Shown: positions 33,245 to 44,658 of the stretch, piece after piece
Layout: each line of letters begins with the position of its first letter
Numbering within the stretch: the first letter of the stretch is position 1
DNA from: Chalara sp. BL73
Lineage: Eukaryota; Ascomycota; Leotiomycetes; Helotiales
Length of the DNA stretch: 64,000 nt
Assembly: GCA_918026815.1 (NCBI GenBank)
Contig: CAKJVC010000037.1
Coordinates: forward strand, 186,001-250,000
Direction: 5' to 3'
Made by a program: the position numbers and the translations under genes
The notes under the pieces: model-generated
What the model was told of the DNA's origin: nothing
Database searches by the model: none
Seen by the model: the letters and a program-made list of their open reading frames with translations, nothing else

Positions 33245-34819
33245 AATACGAACATTTTTCCGCAAGCTCGTCGATGACGTAGTCAATGACATATCGTCCA
33301 TATACGACACTATTTTGATCGATGAAGCTAGCTTTGCCGCTAGGTCTCGTATGTAAATCAAGAATAGTATTGGCGAAATAGGACTGCCTTGCGGAATGCC
33401 GGTGTCAATGTACTAAATTGCTCTAGTTGGTTGTCGAACGACAAGCGTAATTGTCGATTAGCTAGAAATGACGATACCCAGGAAATCAAGCTAGTCGGCA
33501 TGCCGAGCTTTTGCAAAATAGCTAGTAGTTGATTTTTGGCCACGTGATCGAATGCTCCTTTGATGTCTAGAAACAACGTTGTTGTCGTACGTTTTGCTAG
33601 TCGATTTTGTTGTATTTCATTTGTCAATAGTATTGCCGCGTCGATAGCTGATTTTTTCAAGCGACCTCCGATTTGCGTATTGTGCAATAAGCTAGTTGTT
33701 TCCGCTAAGTAGCTAAGTCGCTGAGCTAGTATGCGTTCACTGATTTTGCCTAAGCAATTTAGTAGTGATATTACTCTGTATGCTGTCGGGTCCGTGTAGT
33801 TAGGCTTTTGATGCTTTTTAAGTATTACACCTGTAGCTTGCTTCCAGCACTTTGGGTGATAGCCGATATACAATAGACTAGCAAATAGTCTGTAAAATAG
33901 CTCCGGATCCGTACGATAAGCTTAGCGAATAATATCTTGATTAATTGAATCAGGACCTGGCGTTTTGCCTTTGATTTTTGCCGAACACGCATTCTCTAGC
34001 TCCGAAATAGCTAGTTTAGGCCATTCCCAGCTAGTACTAGGTCGATAATTGTACCAAGCTAGATTAGCTGCTATTGGTGGCGGAGGGAACAGCGTGCTAC
34101 GTAGCGTACTAGCTTTGCCTTGGAACGTCGTTTGGCCTGATATAGTCGGCAATCTTTCCGTTTGTCGATCCTTTGTATAAGCCATAGCTTTGTAAATTGA
34201 TCGCGAATCCTTTTTTTCCAGAAATTGATTCCAATGCTTGCGTTTTGCACGTTTAATGGCCAAAAAATAGCTATTCCGAGCTACTAGATATTCTTGTTTC
34301 CGACTAGCATCCCGTGCTGGCTGTTAACTAGAATCACGTGCTAGCTGTCGTTTGCACTGTAGAATAGTTTGCCGTAGTTCCCGTAGTTCGTCATTCCACC
34401 AAGGCTTGGCTTTAGCGCTAGTTTTTTGTATTGGAATCGCTATTTTTGCTGCTGTCGTAATAGCTGTAGTAAGCGATTCCGCAGCTTGATCTAAAAAATC
34501 AGTAACTAGCATATCCGAATAGTTAGCGCTAGCGTGTTGTAGGATTTGTCCGATTTCCAAATTAGGATCCTGAAGCAGTTCCAAGCTGGCTGAGCTACTT
34601 TGATCAATTGTACTAAGCTGAACTAAGGCCGAACTGCTCAAAATCGAGCTATTTTCGATTTCTTGAGCAAAAGCTTCGGAAAATCGAGGCCAGTCAGCTA
34701 GTTGCGTATTGAATCTAGTTTGCATATTGTTGTCGAGATCCGAGCTAGTGCTATTGCTTAGGTTGAATGTGATTGATTGTTGAAGGTTGAATGGAGGAAT
34801 GAGGATATGCCCCTTCCTG

Positions 34820-34844
34820 GGTCATGTGACGGTGTCACATGACC
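34820..34844. repeat. Palindrome GGTCATGTGAC-ggt-GTCACATGACC
   Basis: 11 bp perfect arms with a 3 bp loop, in the 110 bp segment between the truncated end of LINE copy 2 and the mutated LINE remnant. CATGTGAC-type sites also occur in the inner Gypsy LTR upstream region, so this may be a piece of LTR promoter. Confidence 0.7.
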
Positions 34845-34859
34845 TGTCCCCCATACAAT

Positions 34860-35462
34860 AGCTAATCTACGTACAAACAAAATATTGTACCGAAAATTAG
34901 CTAGTTGTTGTAACTATTAAGTTTTGGCCTAGTAATTTTGTAATAGTATTAACAATAAAACTTTAAACTTTTTTATTAGCAAATGCTTTATTAAAAGCAT
35001 TTTGTAGTACAAATAGCGAAAAAAACGTATTTGTATCGATAAATTTAATTAAATTAGCTTTTAGTTTTTAGTTTTGTTTAGTTTAATTTTTAAACTAGCT
35101 AAATTAACTAGTTTTGCTTTTGACTTTAGCTAGACTAGTATTTATTTTTCAAGCTTAAAACTAGTTGTATTATTAATAACTGCTTAAATATATAATTAGC
35201 TAGTTGTTTTAGCGTTAGTTGGCTTAGCGCTAGTCGATGCTATAAAAACTTTAGCTAATGTTTTAGCTTTAGTTTTAATTTGTCGGATAGCTAATTTAAA
35301 GTTAGCGATTTGTAATATAATAATTGTTAACGTTGTATGCAATTTGCTTTTTTTTGTATATTTTTTAAAAACTTTTAATAAATTTAGTAGTCGTAATTAC
35401 TCGTTACGTAATTTAGTAATAAAACTAGTTTTAATTAATAAATTTTTAGTTTGTAGTACTAA
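34860..35462 (-). pseudogene. Mutated LINE ORF1 remnant, middle part
   Basis: Minus-strand alignment by eye to copy 1 ORF1 from about 17700 back to 17092. Landmarks such as TAGCGATTTG and CTTTAGCTAATG are recognisable. It is heavily C-to-T/G-to-A mutated with no open frame. Its upstream half lies at 37215-37672, on the other side of the HNH gene. Confidence 0.75.
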
Positions 35463-35839
35463 GTATTGCACTACTATTTTCTAGATGTAGGTGATTTAAC
35501 TGCTGTTTTCGGTTGCTTCTATACATAGCCTCTCTTTAGCAAATGAGGAGATTGAAAAACATCCTCCGAATCCTCCAAAAAAAAGCCCCCCTTCTTTCCA
35601 TTTCCTCTATGCTACATAGCCTCTACTATTCCTACTCTATCTCCTTCCGATCCCTCTGTATGATGCTTAGGACTTTCTGCAAGACGTCGATTGACTTGAC
35701 GTAGAAACTCTGGAGAGTTTGAAAGATCCGAAATAAAAGATGTATCTCTGTCAGACGCTAAGGTTGATAAGCTTTACCATAGCACTAAGCGGGCCAAAAG
35801 GTACAATATCCGACGTCGCCTGCCAGAATGCTTATCCTA

Positions 35840-37056
35840 CTACATATACCGGTCTGGAACCTGACAATCTCCTACTTCGTCTAAACCCAAACCAGGAATA
35901 TCCTCGTCCGAGTCGTCCCCAGAAGTTGGTTCGTACGGAAAGGCAGCACCGGCCATGCCTACCACACGTGCTAGAAACCACTGGAGCTCAAGGAGTTTGA
36001 AACTTGGGAGCGGTTTCTTTATTGGATCGTCGGTTTTAAGCTCGAAAATTTGACCGGACTTGATACGTTTGTCTTCGTAATATAGCTTAGTATCGCCGTC
36101 GTCGAAAGCACCCTCATTGTGATCGAGGTCCTTAGTAGAAAGTGGTATAGTTAAAAGATTGATTGCACCTTGAATGTCGGGTTGTTTCTTCTGCCAAAAA
36201 AACTGGACTTTTAAAGTAGTGTTATTGTCGGAAATGGATATTGGCTTTAAAGCAAATGCTCCTCGGGTCCAATAACCATGTGCCTGCTTTGATAATGTTA
36301 TTCGGTTATCGACCTTTTCGTCTCCTGCTCCAAATAGACTTCTTGGGAATAGTTCTACTTCCCAAGCAGCAACTTTCTCCTCGGACCAGAAGTTCTTTAA
36401 GTGGTCCCAAAATATGTGCCGCGCCCCAAAGATATTCGCTTCCGAACCTGATAGTCGACAAAATGGGTAGATATGTGCTACTTCAACAAGCGAGTCACGA
36501 GTGAGAACACAACAATGACCGTCTCGTTCTCTAGCCTATAATATATAAGCTTTCAATAGTAGAACAAAGTGTATTATAAGCTTACTAAAGCCGTGGCTCC
36601 CTTGCTTCGACGTAATACTGGTGAGCTAGAAGGTGAATCGGTGGTCGTCTGCTTCTCAGCAAGCGGGGAATTAGCAGGTGAATCGGTAGTCTTTTGCCTC
36701 TTAGCAAGCGGAGAACCAGTAGAAGATGAGCCTAAGCCCCGTTTTATCTGGGTTGTGTTTGGAGTTGAATGACGTGATGTCCCCTCAGCACTTTGAGTCC
36801 CTATAAAACATTGGCGATAAAGAAAAGAACTAGACTACCTATTCTACTTACAGTATAGTACTACTGTATAGGCTTGTGCAGCAACAATACGAACAGTTGC
36901 GGGGGAAATGCGAGCAATCTCAATCAATTTTTGAAGTGCCTGGAGGTCGCACACTTGGCAGAGAGCCCAGAAGTATGGTGGTACATCGCCTATCGCTTCT
37001 TGGAGACTATTTAGAAGGGTGCTGCGTTCTGGGCTGGGGAGATTGAAGTCTTCCAT
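35840..37056 (-). CDS. HNH-endonuclease-domain protein (fungal HNH_2 type)
   Basis: Three exons, 37056-36852, 36800-36586 and 36535-35840, joined by 51 and 50 bp GT-AG introns, give an uninterrupted 371-residue protein. The N-terminal 70 residues are helical. A Ser/Thr/Pro linker contains the twice-repeated TTDSP...SPLA motif. The HNH-type core follows: GHCCVLTRD, VEVAHIYPF, then DNRITLSKQAHGYW and GAFALKPI. The C-terminus is acidic (GDDSDEDIPG). Fungal proteins of this kind are common and of unknown cellular role; nuclease activity is inferred from the motif. Codon use is normal and no C-to-T damage is seen, although mutated LINE ORF1 halves flank it on both sides. Confidence 0.85.
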
Positions 37057-37214
37057 TGTGTTAGTGTTCGTGTGTCGATGTGCGCGTGTGTTTCGTTGTC
37101 TACCAGTCGAGGGTCAAAGCTCCAAGAAAAATCGCGGGGTCAACCTAGAGCATGCACTAGCGGCCGCATCGCGCGTTTCCTAATGCAGAATCACCGACAT
37201 GAATAAAACTGTAG

Positions 37215-37672
37215 TTGTAGCTAGCCGAAGTTTTTTAAACAAAGTCGAAAAAACTTTCGGCCGCGCGTTTTTTATTTAAGCCGAAAACAAAGCAGTAAAT
37301 ATTGTTGTTTAAAACAAATGCAGCAAAAAAAAATTTAGTCGCGAAAAGATTGCTGGCAATAAAGTCGAAGCTAAATTCTAGTTCAATAAGCCTAATAGCG
37401 CTGTTGCCAATAAATGCATTCGGAAACTTAAAACTAAACAGTTCGATAAGCACGTCGATTATGTCGACAGCGTCACTTAGAAGTAAGCTAAAGGCGGGCG
37501 CCTCCAAAAAGGGGTCAGACGCGCTCGACATATCGACCACAACAAAGCGTTTTCTACGCGCACCACGCGTCGAGCTGGCTATTGCTGGGAGGAATAGACT
37601 AATGAGCTAGTTCTTCAAGTATTGCAAGTGTTGTTTGAACAAAAGAGGGGGGTCAAAATTTTGTTGTTGTGT
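37215..37672 (-). pseudogene. Mutated LINE 5' end with start of ORF1
   Basis: Minus strand: the LINE 5' sequence (ACAACAACAAAATTTTGACCCCC) begins near 37672. ORF1 starts at ATG 37531 with MSSASDPFLEAPA and then shows many Ser/Pro to Phe/Leu changes, i.e. C-to-T. The last 190 bp (37480-37672) are nearly clean; the inner part is increasingly mutated. It joins in LINE coordinates, with a gap of about 60 bp, to the remnant at 34860-35462. Confidence 0.82.
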
Positions 37673-37680
37673 GTTTGATC

Positions 37681-37783
37681 ACTTGTACATAAACTAGATA
37701 GGAACGCTAGCGCCTAGGCGCTAGCCGTGCTACATAGTCCTCGACTGATACAGCACGTTAAAAGGAATAATAATAATAATAAT
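37681..37783 (+). mobile_element. LINE 3' end fragment, opposite orientation
   Basis: Last 100 bp of the LINE (TGTACATAAACTAG, the CTAGCGCCTAGGCGCTAG hairpin, GTTAAAAGG and an (AAT)n tail) in plus orientation. It lies 8 bp from the 5' end of the minus-strand LINE remnant. This is either the 3' part of one 5'-inverted insertion or a separate, severely truncated copy. Confidence 0.85.
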
Positions 37784-37935
37784 TGTAGATTCACAGCGCG
37801 TGTCGTGACATATAATAAGTGAAGTGGCTTGACTGGTAGAAAAATTGTAGCTGTGCTTTGTTAACTTTTCTAAAAGAATTCCAATCTTCAAAGACGCTAG
37901 AAGCTCCTCCCCATTCCCCATTTCTACCAGTCTCC

Positions 37936-38394
37936 TCACTTTCTTACTACCGCCCAAACTTCGCACTCATACAGAATATCCTTCGTTGCCAAAGAAGCCA
38001 CACCAACTACCGTATCCGGTGGCCTATGTCCCTTAGCCTCGCGATCCATAAACTCAATCCAAGCTTCTCCCCACCCGCGCTCTACAACATCTAGTTTGTC
38101 CACCTCAGGGTCGCCCGTTTCTTTCACAATATAGTGCCGCACCTGCACGATATCTCTGGGAGTGGCCCCCGCGGCCGCGAGACACGTCTTGATCATTTTG
38201 TACGCAATGGGGGCTTGCTCCGGGACGGTTTTGGGGTTGGAGCTGCTGGATTCGTCGATGCCTGTTAGCCCCGCCAGGGTGATAAGGTCGACGGAGCCGG
38301 GGATAAGCGGCGTGATGCAGACGTGGCTGTAGGTCGGGTGGGGGAGGGGGACGCCCTCAGGATTGAACGTGCGTGGTTCAGTGTTTTCTGCCAT
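37936..38394 (-). CDS. Rid/YjgF-family protein (RidA-like enamine/imine deaminase)
   Basis: 152 residues from ATG 38394. The frame stays open further upstream from a GTG, but the family N-terminus fits MAENTEPRTFNP. Landmarks: LAGLTGID after the first strand, a QAPIAYKMIKTCLAAAGATPRDIVQVRHYIV helix-strand, and VGVASLATKDILYECEVWAVV at the end. Rid proteins form trimers and hydrolyse reactive enamines from PLP enzymes. Many fungal members in this longer subgroup have no tested activity. The catalytic Arg of true RidA is not evident at the usual site, so substrate is uncertain. Confidence 0.82.
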   Translation of the reverse strand: MAENTEPRTFNPEGVPLPHPTYSHVCITPLIPGSVDLITLAGLTGIDESSSSNPKTVPEQAPIAYKMIKTCLAAAGATPRDIVQVRHYIVKETGDPEVDKLDVVERGWGEAWIEFMDREAKGHRPPDTVVGVASLATKDILYECEVWAVVRK

Positions 38395-38586
38395 GTGTGT
38401 GTGTTGTTCTGGCAGGGCACTGATAATTTGGTGGAGGGAATTAAAATGGTCAAAGGTGGTGGATCCACCTGGTGTATCGGCCTCAATACCAGGCGGTGAG
38501 CGGATTCTGCCCACGTAAAATGACCTGTGTCCCAAACTCAGGTCCTCAGATACCACATCCCATATACCAATTTGAGGCTGAGACAC

Positions 38587-40560
38587 TAATTTCCCTTTTC
38601 CCGCTGCTATTAATTCTTTGAAATGTCAAGCATGCGCTAGAGAGGAAGGGTCAGGAATATAACTTCGTAAGTTTATGGTGTTTTCCGCTGCTAACATCCC
38701 GTAAATAACACTGCACTTATCTGTATAGTTCGACGATCATTGCAGCTGAAGGTATGCTCGATCAAAGGTAGGTGTTGTAGTGCAGCTTTCGTAATTTGAG
38801 CAAACTCTCAGAAATTATGCCATCATGGGACTAGCTTCCAAATTGAAGGTTTTCAACCTCCATATCTAAACATTATTTATACTCCCTTTAGATGACTTCT
38901 TGTATCCCCACTTTATATCTCAGGCTATATACACATTTTACTTTACTCCCATCTTCCACTTCTCTTTGCAACCCGGCTTTAGGCAATTCTTTACGTTTCT
39001 ATTGCACAGTTTCAAGGCTACCGCGTGCGGAGCGCGTTACGAGTTTTAATATGTTGTGGTATTGAAGATTGGAGTAGAGTACGCACTCAAATGAGGAACC
39101 AAAGGTTCTTGAGTGAGACATACCGAGGAAATTTCAAACTGATCCTATCATTCCAATCATGAACGATAGTTGGTGCCTTTCGCGGAACGGGCGATGTCAA
39201 GCCTTAAGGTTAAGGCTTAAAGACAGTAGAGGCAGAACCCAGCACGAACCGAGTCCACCTCCTGTATGTAGTACTTAGTGTAGAGGTATATACGGGCCAC
39301 TCAACCCGGCACAAAACTGTACTTACAGGCGCCGCATCCCTATTCCTGCTTCCGGCTTAGCCTACCAAGTGCCAACAAACCAACGGCAGTGGCGAACATG
39401 GAAGATTGATTTTGCATGACTAAGTACTATCCTACAATGTTTTCTCTGTCTTCACTGGGACTCATTTCACGGGCATCGGATAGAAGCAAGTTCCCAGAGC
39501 TCCAAGGCTTCCTATTGCATTGATTTATACCCCCAGAAAATGCTTACTGTAAACCCCATCAAATTTTTATTGAAGGTTATTATCACGCTAAATCCCAGAG
39601 CTTGAATGATGCTTCGTAGAACTTTCCTACTCCTGTTGCCACGGAGTCGAGTTTACGAAACCGATTGAGTTGCGCATCTTATTGCGAACCTAGATTTGAG
39701 CCTTCAGAAGACGGCTGCTTATTATCTTTATAAGAGACAGAATGTAACTTGCCTTCTGCAAGCCGATATTCCTGCCCCGTCTCCGCTCAAGAGTGGTTCA
39801 GCTAGCATGTCTATGGAGCCGTAGCAGCGGTTATCTGGCAAATCCCGAGAACCGACATCCCTGACACAGGCTCCAACTATGAACTATCCCACCACAATCC
39901 CAATTATTTGGTAGAGAATCTAGCTATTACTACAGCTTGCATTCCGTATTTGAAGTATTTCATTGAAAAGCACCAAGTCTAGCCTTATTAAAAAGGACAA
40001 TTTACAGGGTCATGGAGAAACCACAGGCGATGGAACATACGGGTCCGCGAACGAATCAAAGGGATTGCACAGAGGACTGCCTTGGTCAGCTCTCTGGAAA
40101 GTAGGTTGACTTCGTCAAGATAGCACGTTGTGTTCTGAAGCCGTAACGGTATTGGATTTTGAATAAACGTGGAGAAGGCAATAGCTCTTCTCAACATTGC
40201 TTCATTTAGAACATAGAATAATAATTGTGAGCTGGTTATCTAGATAAAGGAATTTAAGTCGCTTCCAACAACTCACAGTTTTAATTTCCGCCTTCTCCAA
40301 TGCTGATACCATCCATCACATATCCAAATCGCCTAATTGTTTATTTGCTGGCTCACTCTCCTCCTTTTGATGCCTATAATTTTCCGTGGCTTTTTCTTCA
40401 TACAACTTTACTCCAATCGTGGATAAGTCTTATGAAATGAGACCATAAATGCTACGACCTCCCAGATATCAAAGATGAACCGTTTTCGACTGAAGCTGGT
40501 CTTTAACTGCAGTCAAATACGGAGCGCGATGACTCGCAACTCAGGCGTGTTGGAAAGAAG
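38587..40560. other. Intergenic, no gene seen
   Basis: Two kb of normal composition with only short ORFs on both strands. Nothing matches a family I know; it may contain fully decayed sequence. Confidence 0.5.
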
Positions 40561-40569
40561 CCTTACTGG

Positions 40570-41350
40570 GAGCCTCTCGCCTTCTAGAAATACAGCCGTG
40601 AGTCATATCTATTTGAATGTAGCGCAACACGGCTTCATTTCGATTCTTGGATCTAGCTGTAACGTCATGATTACCTGGGAAGGTGGACTAATGTGGATAT
40701 CCTGGGGGCTATATATTTGTATAGTATGTTTACTAACGAAGACATAGGGTCCTTCTCGGGATATTCAATAAGGGCGGGTACGCAGGCTCTATCTATGCCT
40801 ATCTGATCACCTGGGTTGGGACATTCTGTATCTTTGCAACAATGGGGGAGCCGGTTTCGACGTGTGTGCGGTACCACATAAGGGTGAGCTCTCATTGCTG
40901 ACAATTGTGCAGGCGCGTACCTCCGGGAGGTTAGTATTATTGGGTATCAATGTTGACCACAGCGAATTTCAAGAAATTCCTAAGCTATCTGATCGGCCAG
41001 TATAATTTACGACTCCTCAACCGCTAAGCTTAAAAGCTCATAAGTTGGCTGGCTGTCCTCGACTGGCAATCCGGTGTTGCAGGAGTCGGATATCTCTCTG
41101 GAACGCTTTCCCAAGGTATTATTGCAATAAATGACTCAAGTTACGCTCCCAAGCCTTGGCAAGAACCCTACTATTCTGGGTAGCTGTATTATTTGCTGCT
41201 TTATCAATACGGTTATCAGTAGCCTTCTTCCGAAAGTCGAAGGTTTAGTCCTTATTTTACATGATCTTGGATTCTTCGTCATCCTCATCCCTCTTGTCAA
41301 CATATCACCCTGCGGCAGCGCGAAGGATGTTTTTACTGTATTTAACAATG
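40570..41350 (+). pseudogene. Amino-acid/choline permease relic (APC superfamily)
   Basis: Fragments in shifting frames recall fungal GABA/choline permeases. GGYAGSIYAYLITWVGTFCIFATMGE lies at about 40775-40850, an Asn-Asp-Ser/Tyr-Ala-Pro loop near 41140, and LLPKVEGLVLILHDLGFF then SPCGSAKDVF at about 41230-41340. Several frameshifts and stops separate them. Composition is normal, so decay is by indels, not by C-to-T mutation. The living protein would be a plasma-membrane importer. Confidence 0.68.
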
Positions 41351-41379
41351 ACTATCTCTATGGCTTTATTTTATTAGAT

Positions 41380-42724
41380 CCATTATCTTCGCCGCTGCCA
41401 ACGGGCATGAGGATCATTATTTTAGGTCGTTGAATTATGGGTCTCGGCGGAGGTGGCATTGATGTCCTTCAGGTTATTGTCCTCTCCGGCTTGACAAAAT
41501 TGAGAGAGAGAGCTCTATTCATGGTTGTGAATGCCGTATTTATTGCTCTAGCATTCGCCGGCCCATTATACGCGGATCGCTCACAGAATTCATTAGCTGG
41601 GGACGGCTTGGCTGGATGAACCTGTTTGTTATTGGAGCTGCATTTCTCTTGGTTCTTTATTTCCTCACTTGAGACCTATCGATTTGGAATTTGGTGCTAA
41701 GGTCCATAGTTTAGATGGGTCAGTGTGGCATTATTTGCTCTGAGTAATGCATTTTTGCATTTCCTCTTAATTTGGATAATGTTCTTCTCTCCTGGTCCTC
41801 TTGGAAAGCCATTGGTTTTTTGTTTTGCTAGTGGGCATATCACCGCTTGGTATTCTTACTTTCTGCTAGAAGGAAGCCTTGGAGCAAGTGTCCCCATATC
41901 AACACTATCACTGCAAATGCAGCCCTCTTTTCAGGCTTCGTACATGGCTTGCGTATGTAAAATGTTCTGCAGCACCTATCCCTATTCTCCTAAGCAGTAT
42001 ATCCTCAGGCTCCCCTGACAACGGCGTTATTAGGGCTATTAAAGTCTGCTTAACGAGGAAACATCTTGAAGGGAAGCACATAGACTCCAAGCCCTAGTAA
42101 GGTTCAGTATCAGAATAGTCCTCATTATTACGGTAGTTCCGGCGTATGCTAGCTGTCAGGAGCGGAACACATTAGAGGTCTGACATCCAAGGCACGCGCC
42201 GACTCGCCAAGGGGCCTATGGCGTTTTAGGGGCGTATCATGGGGTATAAGCAAGGGGCGCCTAGTAGAGTAGAACTCTGGAGATCAGTATTTTGCTTAGT
42301 GCATTGATTAGTACGCCGCTGCTGTAGGCTGTAAAGGGTCAATCTATTGGAATATTGCGTGTCACATGTCGATTATATCACTCTACCCACTGAAAGCACC
42401 TTACAGCACCAGCGTGAAGCATGTTGGCGACACCGGCCACGCAGCCGCAACGCCTATCGCATTCCATCTTTTTGGTGCATTATGTAACTTCAACATCGCT
42501 CAACTGTGCTTAGCTCAGTTTTTGAGCAGAATATCAGCACTGCACTTGAAGCCATACGGCCTCTGCCAGACACCATTATAGAAGTTTACCAGAAATGGTT
42601 TCAGTTGATCTGTATTGTTATGATATACCTGGCTGGACTCTCCCTTTCCCCTTCTCTTCTGATAAAAGTGCCTACTCTAGAGAAGGATAATATCTGTAGA
42701 CAGAGATTTTTACAAGGTCAATGA
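41380..42724 (+). pseudogene. MFS multidrug-type transporter relic
   Basis: Directly after the permease relic. IMGLGGGGIDVLQVIV plus LTKLRERALF (about 41430-41520) is the 14-TM drug:H+ antiporter motif after TM4-TM5. WSSWKAIGF and TITANAALFSGFVHGL follow with frame changes. The usual C-terminal segment FEQNISTALEAIRPLPDTI...WFQLICIVMIYLAGLS ends at 42724. Stops and frameshifts throughout. It would have been an exporter of toxic compounds. Confidence 0.7.
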
Positions 42725-44658
42725 CCCATTTCGTTGTTAAGAATAGGCGGAAATGGAGGATGTGCTAGGCGAAGGCTTATTCAAAGTTACTGAGTAGGAA
42801 AAGAATTAAAAAATTGACTTAACAACACCCACACACAATCTCTCTCTCGCTCATAGTTTCGTCAAATTGGCCAGACAAGCTATGCTAGCGCAAACACTTT
42901 CGTTGATGCTTTCGTTTTGTACCGCACAAGTATTGGGGCTTCCCTGTTAGGCGTTCATTCTTGGTGCCAGGATAATGTTGGGTATCTGAGCGAGGCCGAA
43001 AACCAGATGCCGAGGAAGATTCAAGGTTCAGAGTGGAGGGAATCGAGAACATGAGCTTCTCATGGCGGGTAATGCCGCCATAACAAATGGCTCGAGACGA
43101 GAGGAAAGCAAGAGAAAAAGAGATGGAGGAGAATGTGGGATCAAAAAAGTTGATCCTCGGTCTTGAGCCTACGAAGGCTCATTTACAAACGGATATGCAG
43201 ATGGGTGTTTAGCACAACGGTGAAAAGAAAAGCAGGAAGGACGGCGGGTACAAGTGGCCATGCTTCGAATTACGTGCTGCGCTCTTTCTTAGCCACCGCA
43301 AAAAATACACAAGTCTCCTCCAGTCTTCGGAAGTGGTGAAATTGTTGCAAGAGAGATTTGGAAGATGATCTTGCATTCACTGACGAGGACCGACAAGGGA
43401 GTTGGGCACTAGTGAATTACGTCTAGACTCGATGGCAGCTGCTGAGATGCGCAGTTGATGGAGATGGAGCTTCGGCGGCGAGATTTGCGTGCTTAAGATG
43501 TTGAGTGCAGGGACAGTAGCAGCGTTAGGGATAAGGGCGATAGAGGGGTTAGAAAGAGTGGTAGGATAGAAGGGCGCTTACTCAAAGGCATTTCCTATCC
43601 TGTTTTTGGCAGGTGCTTTCTCTATTCATCTTTGCCTAGATTTTTTATGGAGGCTGGAGTAATATTATATATGGTATATCAGTATAGTACAATTTACACC
43701 TACAGAAACTTATTATAACCATATTTAGACTGCTTCCCTACATCCGACTAAGGGTTCGTATTCTTGATTCTGGCACTTTGTGCAGGGTACATCGTCCTCG
43801 CCTCGCGACTGGATAGCTGAGGCAAATTTACTAGGCTGAGTGCTATCTTATCGTCCTTGCTATTAATTATTAGAGACAACACGCGCAATTAGTGAGTTCT
43901 GAAACCGTTTTCAAGGAAAGCCGGAAGTTCCTTGGACTCAATAATCCGTAAGATTGTTTCGATACATTCTAAATGTTTATCACGGTGTTTTTTAGACTCA
44001 CAATCCCGTGGTGGATATAACATGGATGGAGATGGAAGTTACGGAGCTGCATGGACGAGTAAGCTGTTAGCGCAAGATCCTGTTCCCAGGATGAGGAACT
44101 TTAGTGTATCTACAAGGGGAGTTGCTGTATAAAAATCTAAAAGTTAAACCAGCCTTGCGTAAGGTTAGTAAATAGCTGAGAAATCCATAAAATCCATCTT
44201 CTCTCTGGAATTTAGCCAACGTTATGAGGGGATTGAGACATGAAATATTACGTCATCTAAATATCATTCCTTTTTACAGTAGCGAGTTCCAGAGGTCTTG
44301 GCCAAGTATTTATTGTACTGTAGGGCTAGACCTCCGGACTTGAGTAAATATAAGAGTTTTTTCCATTTTAATCCCAAGCCACACCTCGACCCAGCCATAA
44401 ATAGTGGCTACATTCCTCTAACACCACCTCCTCTGCCGACATCGGGACACAACCACCACCAACCCCACCTCAGAATTTTCAACAATGACGGAACAGCTTC
44501 AACAACCCGCCACAGCAGCAACCAACTCCAAATAAAGAAGAGTTGCATCCACCACGGGACTTTCGAATATTGTGTAACAGTGCTCTCTTCATTTAATCGC
44601 GGACACACAGCCTTGGAGTTCAATTACCACCAATCTGCGAAAGATATACTAAGCCACA
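42725..44658. other. Intergenic, including the promoter of the saccharopine dehydrogenase gene
   Basis: No gene seen. The last 350 bp are C-rich on the plus strand (ACCACC, CAACAAC runs at about 44420-44530), typical of a fungal 5' UTR. A TATAAATAT-like stretch occurs near 44350. Confidence 0.5.

Larger units (their letters stand above)
30985..34740 (-). pseudogene. LINE copy 2 ORF2 fragment (reverse transcriptase, RNase H)
   Basis: Open pieces at 34725-34324, 34263-33922, 33873-33358, 32815-31487 and 31281-30985 together follow copy 1 ORF2 from its residue 245 or so to the end. Breaks are a TAA in place of CAA near 34325, the TAA shared with copy 1 (before 33922), and a one-base deletion before the GIPQGSP motif near 33410. 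Two insertions follow, at 32862-33244 and 31380-31492. RNase H motifs are intact, and the Gln codon lost in copy 1 (21968) is present. Confidence 0.87.
30761..34752 (-). mobile_element. Tad-like LINE copy 2, 5' truncated
   Basis: Same family as copy 1 on the opposite strand. The 3' tail is an (ATT)n array at 30761-30810 as seen on the plus strand. Matching sequence runs to about 34752, within ORF2 at the end of the endonuclease domain (CACTAGCTCGG). ORF1 and the endonuclease are absent, as expected from incomplete reverse transcription. No clear target duplication seen. Sequence is nearly free of C-to-T damage. Confidence 0.88.

Noticed and set aside
33132..33356. ORF crossing the right end of the solo LTR in LINE copy 2
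   Set aside because: It is a chance fusion of LTR sequence with antisense LINE ORF2.
35740..36504. Plus-strand ORFs opposite the HNH gene
   Set aside because: They are antisense shadows of exon 3 of the HNH gene, which has the clear domain.
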